NCBI GenBank assembly: GCA_039707465.1
Contig: CM077648.1
Span: 72,683,619 to 72,747,618 of the forward strand
DNA from: Rhabdophis nuchalis
Lineage: Eukaryota; Chordata; Lepidosauria; Squamata; Natricidae
Reading direction: 5' to 3'
Length of the DNA stretch: 64,000 nucleotides
Shown here: positions 34,217-44,905 of the stretch, piece after piece
How the letters are laid out: every line of letters starts with the position of its first letter
Numbering within the stretch: the stretch's first letter is position 1
Notes under the pieces: model-generated
Databases searched by the model: none
What the model was told of the DNA's origin: nothing
Seen by the model: the letters and a program-made list of their open reading frames with translations, nothing else
Translations under genes and position numbers: made by a program

Positions 34217-34925
34217 TGTAATACAATAATACAATAGCAGAGTTGGAAGGGACCTTGGAGGTCATCTAGTCCAACTGCCTGCCTAGGCAGGAAGCCCTAT
34301 ACCCATGATGGCGAACCTATGGCACGGGTGCCATAGGTAGCACACAGAACCATTTCTTAGGGCATGCAAGGCATTGCCCTGTCAGCTTCAGTGTGTATGT
34401 GTGCCCTGGCCAGCTGATTTAGGCCTTCTTTTGAGGCCGTTTTTTGCCCTCTGGAGGTGGGGGAAGGCTGTTTTCACCCTCCCCAGGCTCCTATAAAGCC
34501 TCTGGAGCCTGGGGAGGACATTAAAAGCATGCCAAATGCAGGGGGTCATGCACATAGCATTATGGATGTGGCACACCTGTGCACATCACCCCTGCACTCC
34601 CCCTGCTTTTGGCACGTGAGCCAAAAAAGGTTAGCCATCACTCCCTAAACCATTTCAGACAAATGGCTATCCAACATCTTCATAAAGACTTGCAGAGTTG
34701 GGACATTAACAACTTCTGGAGGCAACTTCTGTTCCACTGGTTAATTGTTCTAACTGCTAGGAAATTTCTCCTCAGTTCTAAGTTGCTTCTCTCCTTGATT
34801 AGTTTCCACCCATTGCTTCTTGTTCTGCTCTCAGGTGCCTTGGAGGATAGCTTGACTCCCTCTTCTTTGTGGCAACCCCTGAGATATTGGAAGGCTGATA
34901 TCCTGTCTCCCCTAGTCCCTTTTAT
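34217..34925 (-). mobile_element. CR1 LINE 3' end (interrupted), unit 1
   Basis: Plus-strand landmarks are TACAATAGCAGAGTTGGAAG, ACCTTGGAGGTCATCTAG, then after the hAT element TTTCAGACAAATGGCTATCC, TTGTTCTAACTGCTAGG and GTTTCCACCCATTGCTTCTT. This is the complement of the CR1 RT C-terminus and short 3' UTR. The AATACAATAATACAATA at its outer edge is the CR1 tail microsatellite. Confidence 0.88.
34303..34642 (+). mobile_element. hAT-type MITE in CR1, unit 1
   Basis: Ends ATGATGGCGAACCTATGG and GGTTAGCCATCACT, family of 18416-18745. Target duplication CCCTATAC (34295-34302) and CCCTAAAC (34643-34650), one change. Confidence 0.9.
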
Positions 34926-35726
34926 TAAACTGTATTTCTCCCCCCCTCTCTATGGGGCACCTGGGAGTTTGCTATCCCAGTGCCTTTTTGGCCCTAAGAG
35001 GCCTCCATATGAGGCCTCTTCCAACACTGACAGTTGAAAAGCAGTCTGATGGGTGGGGCTACAGGGAGGTGAAAACATGATCAGTGGGTACATTTTACAT
35101 TTGTGTACCTTGCACATGACACACGTGTGCTAGGCACATAATGAGTTGGTATTCTATTATTGGACGTCCTTGTGAACATTGTGTGAAAAATTGAGGTAAA
35201 TCGGTCCTGTAGTTTTTGAGATTAGTGGATTCGTACAAACTGTTTTACATTTTTATTTATATAGACTAGCTATACCTGGCCATGCATTGCTGTGGCCCAG
35301 CCTGGTTAAATGGCCAACCAATCTGTGTGTAGATCTACACCTGCACACATACACACAACCACCATATAACCCCCAACCTACCTACCTACTGTATTTCTCC
35401 CTCTCTATCTATCCCTCTATCTACCTACCTATCGTATTTCTCCCTCTCTATCTATCCCTCTACCTACCTACCTACTGCATTTCTTCCTTTCTCCCTCTAC
35501 CTACCTACCTACCTACCTACCTACCTACCTACTGTATTTCTCCCTATCTATCTATCCACCTACCTACCTACCTACCTACCCACCTACCTACCTACTATAT
35601 TTCTTCCTTTCTTCCTCTACCTACCTATCTACCTACTGTATTTCTCCCTCTCTATCTATCACCCTACCTACCTACCTACCTTATTTCTCCCTCTCTATCT
35701 ATCCCTCTATCTACCTACCTACTGTA

Positions 35727-36432
35727 AAACAATAATACAATAGCAGAGTTGGAAGGGACCTTGGAGGTCATCTAGTCCAACTGCCTGCCTAGGCAGGAAG
35801 CCCTATACCCATGATGGTGAACCTATGGCACGGGTGCCACAGGTGGCACACGGAACCATTTCTTAGGGCATACGAGGCATTGCCCTGTCAGCTTCAGTGT
35901 GTATGTGTGCCCTGGCCAGCTGATTTAGGCCTTCTTTTGAGGCCATTTTTTGCCTTCTGGAGGTGGGGGGAGGGTGAAAACAGCCTTCCTATAAAGCCTC
36001 TGGAGCCTGGGGAGGACGTTAAAAGCATGCCAAATGTAGAGGTCATGCACATAGCATTATGGATGTGGCACACCTGTGCACATCACCCCTGCACTCCCCC
36101 TGCTTTTGGCACACAAGCCAAAAAAGATTAGCCATCACTCCCTAAACCATTTCAGACAAATGGCTATCCAACATCTTCTTAAAGACTTGCAGTGTTGGGG
36201 CATTAACAACTTCTGGAGGCAAACTGCTCCACTGGTTAATTGTTCTAACTGTCAGGAAATTTCTCCTCAGTTCTAAGTTGCTTCTCTCCTTGATTAGTTT
36301 CCACCCATTGCTTCTTGTTCTGCCCTCAGATGCCTTGGAGAATAGCTTGACTCCCTCCTCTTTGTGGCCACCCCTGAGATATTGGAAGGCTGCTATAATG
36401 TCTCCCCTAGTCCTTCTTTTATTAAACTGTAT
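35727..36432 (-). mobile_element. CR1 LINE 3' end (interrupted), unit 2 first copy
   Basis: Same CR1 landmarks as in unit 1, split at the same nucleotide by a hAT MITE. The minus-strand translation of the inner part shows GWKLIKERSNLELRRNFLT and INQWSSLPPEVVNA, the conserved end of CR1 RT. Confidence 0.88.
35809..36139 (+). mobile_element. hAT-type MITE in CR1, unit 2
   Basis: Same family and same insertion site as 34303 and 41690. Target duplication CCCTATAC (35801-35808) and CCCTAAAC (36140-36147). The CCCTAAAC change is shared with unit 1 but not with unit 3. Confidence 0.9.
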
Positions 36433-36472
36433 TTCTCCTTCTCTCTCTATTCCCCTCTCTACCCACCTACTG

Positions 36473-36838
36473 TAATACAATAATACAATAGCAGAGTTGG
36501 AAGGATCCTTGGAAGTCATCTAGTCCAACCCCCTGCCTAGGCAGGAAACCCTATACCGTTTCAGACAAATGGCTATCCAACCTCTTCTTAAAGACTTGCA
36601 GTGTTGGGGCATTCACAACTTCTGGAGGCAACTTCTGGTTAATTGTTCTAACTGTCAGGAAATTCCTCCTTAATTCCAGGTTGCTTCTCTCCCTGATTAG
36701 TTTCCACCCATTGCTTCTTGTTCTGTCCTCAGATGCTTTGGAGAATAGTTTGACTCCCTCTTCTTTGGGGCAACTCCTGAGATATTGAAACATTGCTATC
36801 ATGTCTCCCCTAGTCCCTCTTTTATTAAACTGTATTTG
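36473..36838 (-). mobile_element. CR1 LINE 3' end, unit 2 second copy
   Basis: An uninterrupted antisense CR1 3' end with the same landmarks (AGTTGGAAGGATCCTTGG, CAACCCCCTGCCTAGGCAGG). Minus-strand residues are KLIRERSNLELRRNFLTVR and LQVFKKRLDSHLSETV. Confidence 0.88.
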
Positions 36839-37591
36839 CTGTCAGGTTGGTTCTTTGTTACAGTTTGGTTCAGTTCGTATTAAACAGTTTAAAGCAGCTG
36901 CCTGCCTCCGTATTTTTACCTCAGAGAACAGTCTTGAGCAGTATTTCTCCCCCCCTCTCTCTATGGGCTATCTGGGACTTTGCTATCTCAGTGCCTTTTT
37001 GGCCCTAAGAGGCCTCCGTGGCTGAGGAATGACTGTTGCCTGGTGGGAGGAGTTACAGGGAAGTGAAAACCCTTTTTCAGTGGGTACATTTTATATGTGT
37101 TTACCTTGCACACGATACATGTGTGCTAGGCACAAAATGAGTTGCTATTCTATTATCAGAAGTCCTTGTCAACATTGTGTGAAAGTTTGGTGTAAATCGG
37201 TCCAGTAGTTTTTGAGATTAGTGGATTCGTACAAACTATTTTACATTTTTATTTATATAGACTAGCTATACCCGGCCACGCGTTGCTGTGGCCCAGTCTG
37301 GTTAAATGGCCAACCAATCTGTGTGTAGATATACACCTGCACACACACACAACCACCATATAAGCCCCAACTTACCTACCTACTGTATTTCTCCCTCTCT
37401 ATCTATCTATCCTTCTACCTACCTACCTACTGTATTTCTTTCTTTCTCCCTCTACCTACCTACCTACCTACTGTATTTCCCCCTCTCTATCCCTCTACCT
37501 ACCTACATACTGTATTTCTCCCTCTTTCTCTATTCCTCTACCTACCTACCTACCTACCTACCTACTGTATTTCTCGCTATCTATCTACAAT

Positions 37592-37640
37592 TTCATTGTA
37601 ATTTTTACAATGACAATAAATGATTATTATTATTATTATA
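37592..37640 (+). mobile_element. L2-like LINE 3' tail scrap
   Basis: CAATTTCATTGTAATTTTTA followed by CAATGACAATAAATG and ATT repeats. It matches the 3' end of the 12772-15325 element on the opposite strand. It lies between minisatellite blocks. Confidence 0.85.
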
Positions 37641-37654
37641 CACCTACCTACCTA

Positions 37655-38367
37655 AGAGCCCATTTACGGACTTACATTGTGGTGCTGAGAGTGGCCAAAC
37701 GCCATCATTGTGCCACTCTCATAGCATCCGCAGATAACCGCCCTGCCGCACTGTTTAGGGTGACCCGTTCCCTCCTTCAACAGAGGGTGCGGGAAGCCAC
37801 ATTGCAGGGTAGAGCAGAGGAATTTGTGATTTATCTGCAGGAGAAAATCGCTCAGATCCATAACGAGTTAGTCTCCATTGATGGTCCAGTGGGAGGCCAC
37901 GAGGCGGATCTTGGTTGGGAGGAGTTCGACTCTGTTACTTCCGAGGATATGGACAGGTTACGTGGGTGACTGCGAGCCACCACATGTTTATTGGATCCGT
38001 GTCCTTCCTGGCTTGTACTGGCATCCTGGGAGGTGACACGAGGCTGGCTCCAAGAGGTTGTCAACGCTTCTTTAAGCGAGGGTTTCTTGCCTGCCTCCCT
38101 TAAAGAGGCCATGGTGAGGCCCCTCCTGAAGAAGCCCTCTTTGGACCCAGCTTTATTAGCCAACTATCGTCCCGTCTCCAACCTTCCCTTTTTGGCGAAG
38201 GTTGTAGAGAGTGTGGTGGCACAACAGTTTCCCCGTCACCTGGAGGAAGTTGATTATCTAGACCCGCGCCAGTCCGGCTTTCGGCCCGGGCATAGCACCG
38301 AGACGGCATTGGTCGCGTTGGTAGATGATCTCTGGAGGGCCAGAGATGGGGGTTGCTCCTTATTTCT
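37655..38367 (+). pseudogene. LINE (CR1/L2 superfamily) linker/RT fragment, copy 1
   Basis: Homologous to 38785-39500 of copy 2. It covers the region between endonuclease and RT up to FRPGHSTETALVALVDDLW, then stops abruptly at 38367 where antisense L1 sequence begins. It contains a stop or frame change near 37966 and has no RT catalytic motifs. The two overlapping LINE pieces in the same orientation imply a duplication or two insertions. Confidence 0.85.
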
Positions 38368-38598
38368 CTAATCTTTTTCGGTATCTGTTTCAAAATGGCA
38401 ATCTCAGTCTGTTGGTATATTAAGGGACCGTCTCTTTGTGCTCTCAGGATCCTGTCCCTCGTTGACCTTCTTACAAATTTAATATGTATCTCTCTGGGTA
38501 CCTCATTTATTCTAGCATATGCTGAGTTAATTCTATAAATCAAATCGATGTCCCCCCAAATATCCTCTTTGCTCTGTTTAGTATAATCTGCTAACATC
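38368..38598 (-). pseudogene. L1 ORF1 fragment, antisense, between LINE copies
   Basis: The minus strand reads MLADYTKQSKEDIWGDIDL, then YRINSAYARINEVPREIH, KFVRRSTRDRILRAQRDG and AILKQIPKKIREI. This is the RRM-to-C-terminal part of L1 ORF1p, as in 47659-48573 and 61490-62359. Neither end of ORF1 is present and the joins to LINE sequence on both sides are abrupt. Confidence 0.9.
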
Positions 38599-40468
38599 GT
38601 GGCCGCATGGAATACTGTGGCCACGGGAGCCTTGGATCGGGTCGCGCCCTTGCAGCCTCTCTTGCGGCAACAAACCACCCTGGCTCCTTGGTTTACCGAG
38701 GAGCTAAGGGTGATGAAGCGCCACAAGAGATGCCTAGAGAGGAGATGGAGATCCACTCGGTCTGAATCTGACCGAACACAGGTGAGAGCCCATTTACGGA
38801 CTTACCTTGTGGCACTGAGAGTGGCCAAACTTCATCATTGTGCCACTCTCATCGCATCCGCAGATAACCGCCCTGCCGCCCTGTTTAGGGTGATCCACTC
38901 CCTCCTTCAACAGAGGGTGTGGGAAGTCCCTTTACAGGGTAGAGCAGAGGAATTTGGGATTTATCTGCAGGATAAAATCGCTCAGATTCAGAGCGAGTTA
39001 GTCCCCATCGATAGTGGCCCAGTGGGATGCCCCGAGGCAGATCTTGAGACAGTTTTGTGGGAAGAATTTGACTCTGTTACTTCCGAAGATATGGGCAGGT
39101 TACGTGGGCGACTGCGAGCCACCACATGTTTATTGGACCCGTGTCCCTCCTGGCTTGTACTGGCATCCTGGGAGGTTACACGAGGCTGGCTCCAGGAGGT
39201 TGTCAACGCTTCTCTTAGTGAGGGTTTCTTGCCTGCCTCCCTTAAAGAGGCGATGGTGAGACCCCTCCTGAAGAAGCCCTCTCTGGACCCAGCATTGTTG
39301 GTTAATTACCGTCCGGTCTCCAACCTTTACTTTTTGGCGAAGGTTGTAGAGAGTGTGGTGGCACAACAGTTTCCCCGTCATCTGGAGGAAGTTGATTATC
39401 TGGACCCACGCCAGTCCGGCTTCCGGCCCGGGCACAGCACCGAGACGGCATTGGTCGCGTTGGTGGATGATCTCTGGAGGGCCAGAGATGGGGGTTGTTC
39501 CTCCATCCTGGTCCTATTAGACCTCTCAGCGGCTTTTGATACCATCGACCATGGTATCCTATTGCATCGGCTTGAGGGGCTTGGGGTGAGGGGCACCGTT
39601 TTACGGTGGTTCTCCTACCTCTCCGGTCGATCGCAATTTGTGTTGGCAGGAGAGCAGAGGTCGACCTCGAGAGCCCTCACTTGTGTTGAACAGGCCTCTC
39701 CTGTTCAACACATATATGAAGCCGCTGGGCGAGATCATCCGTGGTTTTTGGGTAGAGTACCACCTCTACGCTGATGACATGCAGCTGTATATATCTACCC
39801 CAAACCACCCCAACGATGCCGTAGCGGTGATGTGCCAGTGCCTGGAAGCCGTGCGGGCCTGGATGGGAAGTAACAGACTCAGACTCAACCCATCCAAGAC
39901 CGAGTGGCTGTGGTTCCCGGCATCCCGGTACAACCAGTTGACTCCATCACTGGCCATAGGGGACGAACACCTTACCCCTGTGGATGGGGCACGCAACCTG
40001 GGCGTCCTCCTGGATACCCGGCTGTCCATGGAAGATCAAGTGACAGCCGTGGCCAGGAGGGCGTTTTACCAGGTCCGCCTGGTACGCCAGTTGCGCCCCC
40101 TATTGGATCGGGATGCCCTTTGCACAGTCACTCATGCCCTCGTGACATCCCGACTGGACTATTGTAACTCTCTCTACATGGGGCTCCCCTTGAGGTGCAC
40201 CCGAAGACTTCAGCTGGTCCAGAATGCAGCCGCGCGAGCAATAATGGGGACCGCAAGGTACACCCATATAACACCTCTCTTGCGTGAGCTGCACTGGCTG
40301 CCTGTCGTCCTTCGGGTGCCCTTCAAGGTGTTAGTTATCATCTTTAAAGCGCTCCATGGCTCGGGACCTAGCTATCTGCGGGATCGGATCCTGCCCCATA
40401 CATCCTTACGGCCAATTCGCTCCCACAGAGAGGGACTTCTCCGGGTGCCGTCCACTAGACTTTGTTAG
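38599..40468 (+). pseudogene. LINE reverse transcriptase with motif B deletion
   Basis: The first frame (38599-39774) contains a linker domain (PWFTEELRVMKRHKRCLERR), FRPGHSTETALVALVDDLW and LVLLDLSAAFDTIDHG (RT motif A). A deletion around 39675-39705 removes the GVPQGSVLSP motif B that is intact at 3245-3275 in the sister copy, and it shifts the frame. The second frame (39638-40468) resumes with LLFNTYMKPLGEI, YADDMQLYIS (motif C) and the C-terminal domain to HREGLLRVPS. The start is truncated, with no ATG. It is inactive. Confidence 0.9.
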
Positions 40469-40798
40469 CGGGCGATGCCCAGGGGAAGGGCCTTCTCTGT
40501 GGTGGGCCCAGCCCTCTGGAACGACCTTCCCCCTGACATTAGAACAACCACGGACCTCCGCTCCTTCCGTCAGAAATTAAAAACATACTTTTTCTACTTG
40601 GCCGGCCTAGGTTAGTCTCTACCTTTTAGGGTTTAGGGATCATTAAGTTTTAATATGGGGATTTTAGTGCAGGGACAATTAAATTTAATTTGTTTTTACT
40701 TATTGTATCTATTTTTGTATATTTTTATGTGTTTTAATTCTTCCCTGTACACCACTCCGAGTCCCCTTGGGGAGAGGATGCGGTATATAAAAATAAAA

Positions 40799-40799
<1 letters not shown>

Positions 40800-40890
<91 letters not shown>
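40800..40890 (+). repeat. (ATT)n microsatellite, about 30 units
   Basis: Uninterrupted ATT repeats form the LINE 3' tail. Confidence 0.97.
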
Positions 40891-40892
<2 letters not shown>

Positions 40893-41456
40893 TATGGTAT
40901 TTCTCCCTCTCTGTCTATCCCTCTACTTACCTACCTATTGTATTTCTTGCTTTCTCCCTCTACCTACCTACCTACCTACCTACCTACCTACTGTATTTCT
41001 CCCTATCTATCCCCCTATCCACTTACCTGCCTACCTACTGTATTTCTCCCTCTCTGTCTATCCCTCTACCTACCTACCTACTGTATTTCTTTCTTTCTCC
41101 CTCTATCTACCTACCTACCTACTGTATTTCCCCTTCTCTATCCCTCTACCTACCTACCTACCGTATTTCTCATTATCTATCTATACACCTACCTACCTAT
41201 GGTATTTCTCCCTGTCTATCCCTCTACTTACCTACCTATTGTATTTCTTGCTTTCTCCCTCTACCTACCTACCTACCTACTGTATTTCTCCCTCTCTATC
41301 TATCCCCCTATCCACTTACCTGCCTACCTACTGTATTTCTCCCTCTCTATCTATCCATCCCCCTACCTACCTACCTACCTACCTACCTACCTACCTACTA
41401 TATTTCTTCCTTTCTCCCTCTACCTACCTACCTACCTACTTACCTACTTACTGTCC

Positions 41457-41507
<51 letters not shown>

Positions 41508-41518
41508 TCCTTTCTTTG

Positions 41519-41582
<64 letters not shown>

Positions 41583-41643
41583 ATCTATCCACCTACCTAC
41601 CTACCTACCTACCTACCTTATTTCTCCCTCTCTATCTATCCCT
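40891..41643 (+). repeat. CTAC/TATTTCTCC minisatellite plus TTTC and ATCT arrays, unit 3
   Basis: Continues the minisatellite of unit 3, with (TTTC)n at about 41457-41510 and (ATCT)n at about 41519-41582. Open frames across it, up to about 346 codons, are repeat artefacts. Confidence 0.95.
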
Positions 41644-42322
41644 TGGGGGTCATCTAGTCCAACTCCCTGCTAGGCAGGAAGCCCTATACCCATGATGGCG
41701 AACCTATGGCACGGGTGCCACAGGTGGCACACGGAACCATTTTTAAGGGCACGCGAGGCATTGCCCTGTCAGCTTCAGTTTGTATGTGTGCCCTGGCCAG
41801 CTGATTTAGGCCTTCTTTTGAGGCCATTTTTTGCCCTCTGGAGGTGGGGGAAGGATGGTTTCACCCTCCCCAGGCTCCTATAAACCCTCTGGAGCCTGGG
41901 GATGACGTAAAAAGCATGCCAAATGTAGGGGATCATGCACATAGCATTATGGATGTGGCACACCTGTGCACATCGCCCCTGCACTCCCCCTGCTATTGGC
42001 ACGTGAGCCAAAAAAGGTTAGCCATCACTGCCCTATACCATTTCAGACTAATGGCTATCCAACATCTTCTTGAAGACTTCCAGTGTTGGGGCATTCCCAA
42101 CTTCTGGAGGCAAGCTGTTCCACTGATTAATTGTTCTAACTGTCAGGAAATTTCTCCTCAGTTCTAAGTTGCTTCTCTCCTTGATTAGTTTCCACCCATT
42201 GCTTCTTGTTCTGCCCTCAGGTGCTTTGGAGAATAGTTTGACTCCCTCTTCTTTGTGGCAACCTCTGAGATATTGGAAGGCTGCTATCCTGTCTCCACTA
42301 GTCCCTCTTTTATTAAACTGTA
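41644..42322 (-). mobile_element. CR1 LINE 3' end (interrupted), unit 3 first copy
   Basis: Starts abruptly at GGGGGTCATCTAGTCC (outer edge deleted relative to units 1-2). It contains the same hAT insertion and ends at ATTAAACTGTATTTCTCC. Confidence 0.88.
41690..42030 (+). mobile_element. hAT-type MITE in CR1, unit 3
   Basis: Same family and site as in units 1 and 2. Here both target duplications read CCCTATAC (41682-41689 and 42031-42038), so this copy preserves the original perfect duplication. Confidence 0.92.
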
Positions 42323-42362
42323 TTTCTCCCTGTCTCTCTATTCCCCTATCTACCTACCTACT

Positions 42363-42740
42363 GTAATACAATAATACAATAGCAGAGTTGGAAGGGACCT
42401 TGGAGGTCATCTAGTCCAACCCCGCTGCTCAAGCAGGAGACCCTATATACCGTGTCAGACAAATGGTTTTCCAGTCTCGTCTTAAAAACACATCCAGTGT
42501 TGGGCCATCCATAACTTCTGGTGGCAAGCTATTCCACTGGTTAATAGTTCTCACTGACAGGAAATTTCTCTTTCATTCTAGGTTGCTTCACTCCTTGATT
42601 AGTTTCCACCCATTGCTTCTTGTTCTGCCCTCAGGTGCCTTGGAGAATAGCTTGACTCCCTCTTCTTTGGGGCAACCCCTGAGATATCGGAAGGCTGCTA
42701 TCATGTCTCCCCTAATCCCTCTTTTATTAAACTGTATTTG
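42363..42740 (-). mobile_element. CR1 LINE 3' end, unit 3 second copy
   Basis: Uninterrupted antisense CR1 3' end with TACAATAGCAGAGTTGGAAG and GTTTCCACCCATTGCTTCTT, corresponding to 36473-36838 of unit 2. Confidence 0.88.
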
Positions 42741-43182
42741 CTGTCAGATGGGTGATTCTTTGTTACAGTTTGGTTTAGTTCGTATTCAACAGTTTAAAGC
42801 AGCTGCCTGCCTCCATGTTTTTACTTCAGAAAACAGTCTTGAGCAATATTTCTCCCCCCCCCACTCTCTCTGGGCCACCTGGGAGTTTGCTATTCCAGTG
42901 CCTTTTTGGCCCCAAGAGGCCGCTGTATGAGGCCTCTTCCAACACTGACAGTTGAAAAGCAGCCTGATGGGCGTTGCTACAGGGAAGTTAAAACACATTT
43001 CAGTGGGTACATTTTTGTGTGTGTAATTTGCACATGACACACGCGTGCTACGCACAAAATGAGTAGCTATTCTATTATCAGAAGTCCTTGGCTACATTGT
43101 GTGAAAGTTTGGTGTAAATCGGCCTAGTAGTTTTTGAGATTAGTGGATTCGTACAAACTATTTTACATTTTTATTTATATAG

Positions 43183-43828
43183 ATTAATGAAAGCTGTAGT
43201 CATTGGATCAAAATATGCACAAATAGCTACCTCTTAACTGTATTCAGTACGGAATGAAGCACAGATAATAGGCCCTAATGGAATTGTTCTTTTCAGCCAT
43301 GTGGCAGTATTAATGACCTTTTGAATGGAAATATGTTTTTATAGCTAACTGTTAAATTACCATGCCAAATTATGATTATCAGTGGATAGTGTAATCCAAA
43401 ATGTCTGGAAGATACCAGATTGCCTACTTCTATTTTATGGGATTGTCCTTTAGTTCAAATGCTAAAGTTTAATCTGTCCATGATTCAAGTCTCTGGTTTT
43501 AGGCAGATAGGGAATACTGAAGCATTTCTTTTAAAATCACACTCCAAATTCCTCCACAGGAAAAAAAGTATTTTCTCATGTTCAATTCAGTATCTGATGG
43601 CTACATCAACACGTCCTTTTCATTTGGCTTGGTTTCTTGAATGCTGATCTAGTCATCAGATGGGGAGTTTTCAGTGATTTCCTACCCATGTACTTTTTCA
43701 AGATCAACCAAATTTGACCAAGTTTAGCCACTGCTATATTCCATAAATATCTAGTGATCAATATAAACTAGATGAAAGTAAGTAATACACTTATTTGAAT
43801 TCTGATCCTAGGTATTATTTCTAGCAAG
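43183..43828. other. Intronic sequence
   Basis: No feature recognised after the end of the tandem array. Confidence 0.5.
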
Positions 43829-44905
43829 TACCGTCTTTTTCGGAGTATAAGACGCACCCTTTTTCCTCTAAAAAGAGGCTGAAAATCTGGGTGCGCCTTA
43901 TACAATGAATACAGCATTTTTTGCCTCCCAAAACCTTCCCCTCTTCACCAAAATGGCTGTGCATAGCCTCATACAGGTTTTCCAGAGAGCTCCTGGAGGC
44001 TGGGGAGGGCAGAAATGAGTTTAGAACGGGCTGGTTTTTGCCCCCCACCCAGCCCCCAGCAGCACGCTATAAGCCTTCATAAGGCTATGCATGCAATTTT
44101 TTTGACATAAAAATGGCCCGTTTTTGCAATAAATGCGCCTTTTTTTGCTCATTTGTGCCCCCCCGGAACACTCTGTAAGCCCCCCCACCCCCACCAAGGC
44201 TATTCATGCCTTTTATTTGAAAATAAAAGCACCCGTTTTTGCGAAAAATGGGCCGTTTGGGGGAGGTTTGCAGATTGCAAAAAACTCCCCCCCCCTTTTT
44301 TTTTCAGAAGGCTATTTAGTTACTTGGCAACTTTAAGACTTTGGACTTCAACTCCCAGAATTCTCCAGCCAGCATAGCTTGTGGACATAGCTGGCTGGAG
44401 AATTCTGGGAATTGAAGTCCACAAGTCTTAAAGTTGCCAAGTTTGGGAACCCCTGAGTTAGAGGGATTGATGAGAATTACACTGATCAAGTGCTGTGCCA
44501 GCAGAAACAAAGTTCTAGGTGCCACAGCGATTTCCTTCTCCAGCACATAGGTAAATTAACCTGGAAACATCTACCTACCTACCTACCTACCTACCTACCT
44601 ACCTACCTACCTACCGTATTTCTCTCTCCCCCCTCTACCTACATATATACCTACCTACCTTCTCTCTCTCCCCCCCCTCCCTATCTACTATACTTATTTC
44701 TACTTTTCTCTCTCTATCCCTCTACCTACCTACCTACCTACCTACCTACCTACCCTCTCTCTCTATCTACTGTATTTCTCTCTCCCCCCATCTACCTATA
44801 TACCTACCTACCTTCTCTCTCTCCCCCATCTATCTACTGTATTTCTCTCTCTCTTTCTCTCTCTCTCTCTCCCTTTATCTATCTACATACCTACCTAACA
44901 TCCAG
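43829..44905 (+). mobile_element. TACCGTA-family TIR element, left end and body only
   Basis: Starts TACCGTCTTTTTCGGAG, with GTATAAGACGCACCC and the inverse GGGTGCGCCTTATAC about 40 bp on, as at 31068. The body shares GCAGAAACAAAGTTCTAGG, GCGATTTCCTTCT and a CTAC minisatellite (44568-44900) with the 31-kb element. The right terminus is missing. A hAT-like foldback has inserted at about 44322-44455. Confidence 0.83.
44322..44455. mobile_element. Foldback hAT-like MITE inside TIR element
   Basis: A long inverted repeat: ACTTGGCAACTTTAAGACT with GGACTTCAACTCCCAGAAT on the left, and the inverse AGTCTTAAAGTTGCCAAGT at 44423-44442 on the right. It is followed by TTGGGAACCCCTG, a hAT-like terminus. 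The left CAG-type terminus is missing. The core motif is shared with 52722-52843. Confidence 0.7.

Larger units (their letters stand above)
33411..35264 (+). repeat. Tandem array unit 1 (1.85 kb)
   Basis: The unit starts ACTAGCTATACCCAGCCACG, GTTGCTGTGGCCCAG, and ends TTACATTTTTATTTATATAG. Order inside: head (33411-33520), CTAC minisatellite (33520-34216), antisense CR1 3' end split by a hAT MITE (34217-34925), and a 0.34-kb tail containing GGCCTCTTCCAACACTGACAG and GTTTTTGAGATTAGTGG. The next unit follows with no spacer. The head and tail are of unassigned repeat class. Direct head-to-tail junctions would fit unequal exchange or a Penelope-like tandem habit, which is only a guess. Confidence 0.85.
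35265..37260 (+). repeat. Tandem array unit 2 (2.0 kb)
   Basis: Same head (ACTAGCTATACCTGGCCATG) and tail (TTATTTATATAG) as unit 1. Order: head, CTAC minisatellite (35378-35726), CR1 with hAT insertion (35727-36432), a short minisatellite remnant, a second CR1 3' end (36473-36838), about 100 bp containing AGTTTAAAGCAGCTGCCTGC, then the common tail. Unit 1 lacks the second CR1 and this 100-bp stretch. Confidence 0.85.
38599..40890 (+). mobile_element. CR1/L2-superfamily LINE copy 2, 5'-truncated with full 3' end
   Basis: Runs from the endonuclease-RT linker through RT, C-terminal domain and 3' UTR (CACCACTCCGAGTCCCCTTG, GAGAGGATGCGGTATATAAA) to a long (ATT)n tail at 40800-40890. It is the longest copy of this family in the window and serves as the reference for the 2976-7476 copy. 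Confidence 0.9.
37261..43182 (+). repeat. Tandem array unit 3 (5.9 kb, expanded)
   Basis: Same head (ACTAGCTATACCCGGCCACG) and tail (ATTTATATAGATTAATG at the outer edge) as units 1-2. Its minisatellite is interrupted by an L2 tail scrap, two LINE copies and an antisense L1 ORF1 piece (37592-40890). After that come more minisatellite (40890-41643), the hAT-bearing CR1 (41644-42322), the second CR1 (42363-42740) and the common tail. It is closest to unit 2 in layout. Confidence 0.85.

Noticed and set aside
33520..41643. Regularly spaced repeats considered as a CRISPR-like array
   Set aside because: Units are pyrimidine-only tandem minisatellites without unique spacers, in vertebrate intron DNA.
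40655..41695. Open frame of about 346 codons rich in Tyr, Leu, Pro, Thr
   Set aside because: It reads through (ATT)n and the CTAC/TATTTCTCC minisatellite; parallel frames are equally open, so this is a repeat artefact.
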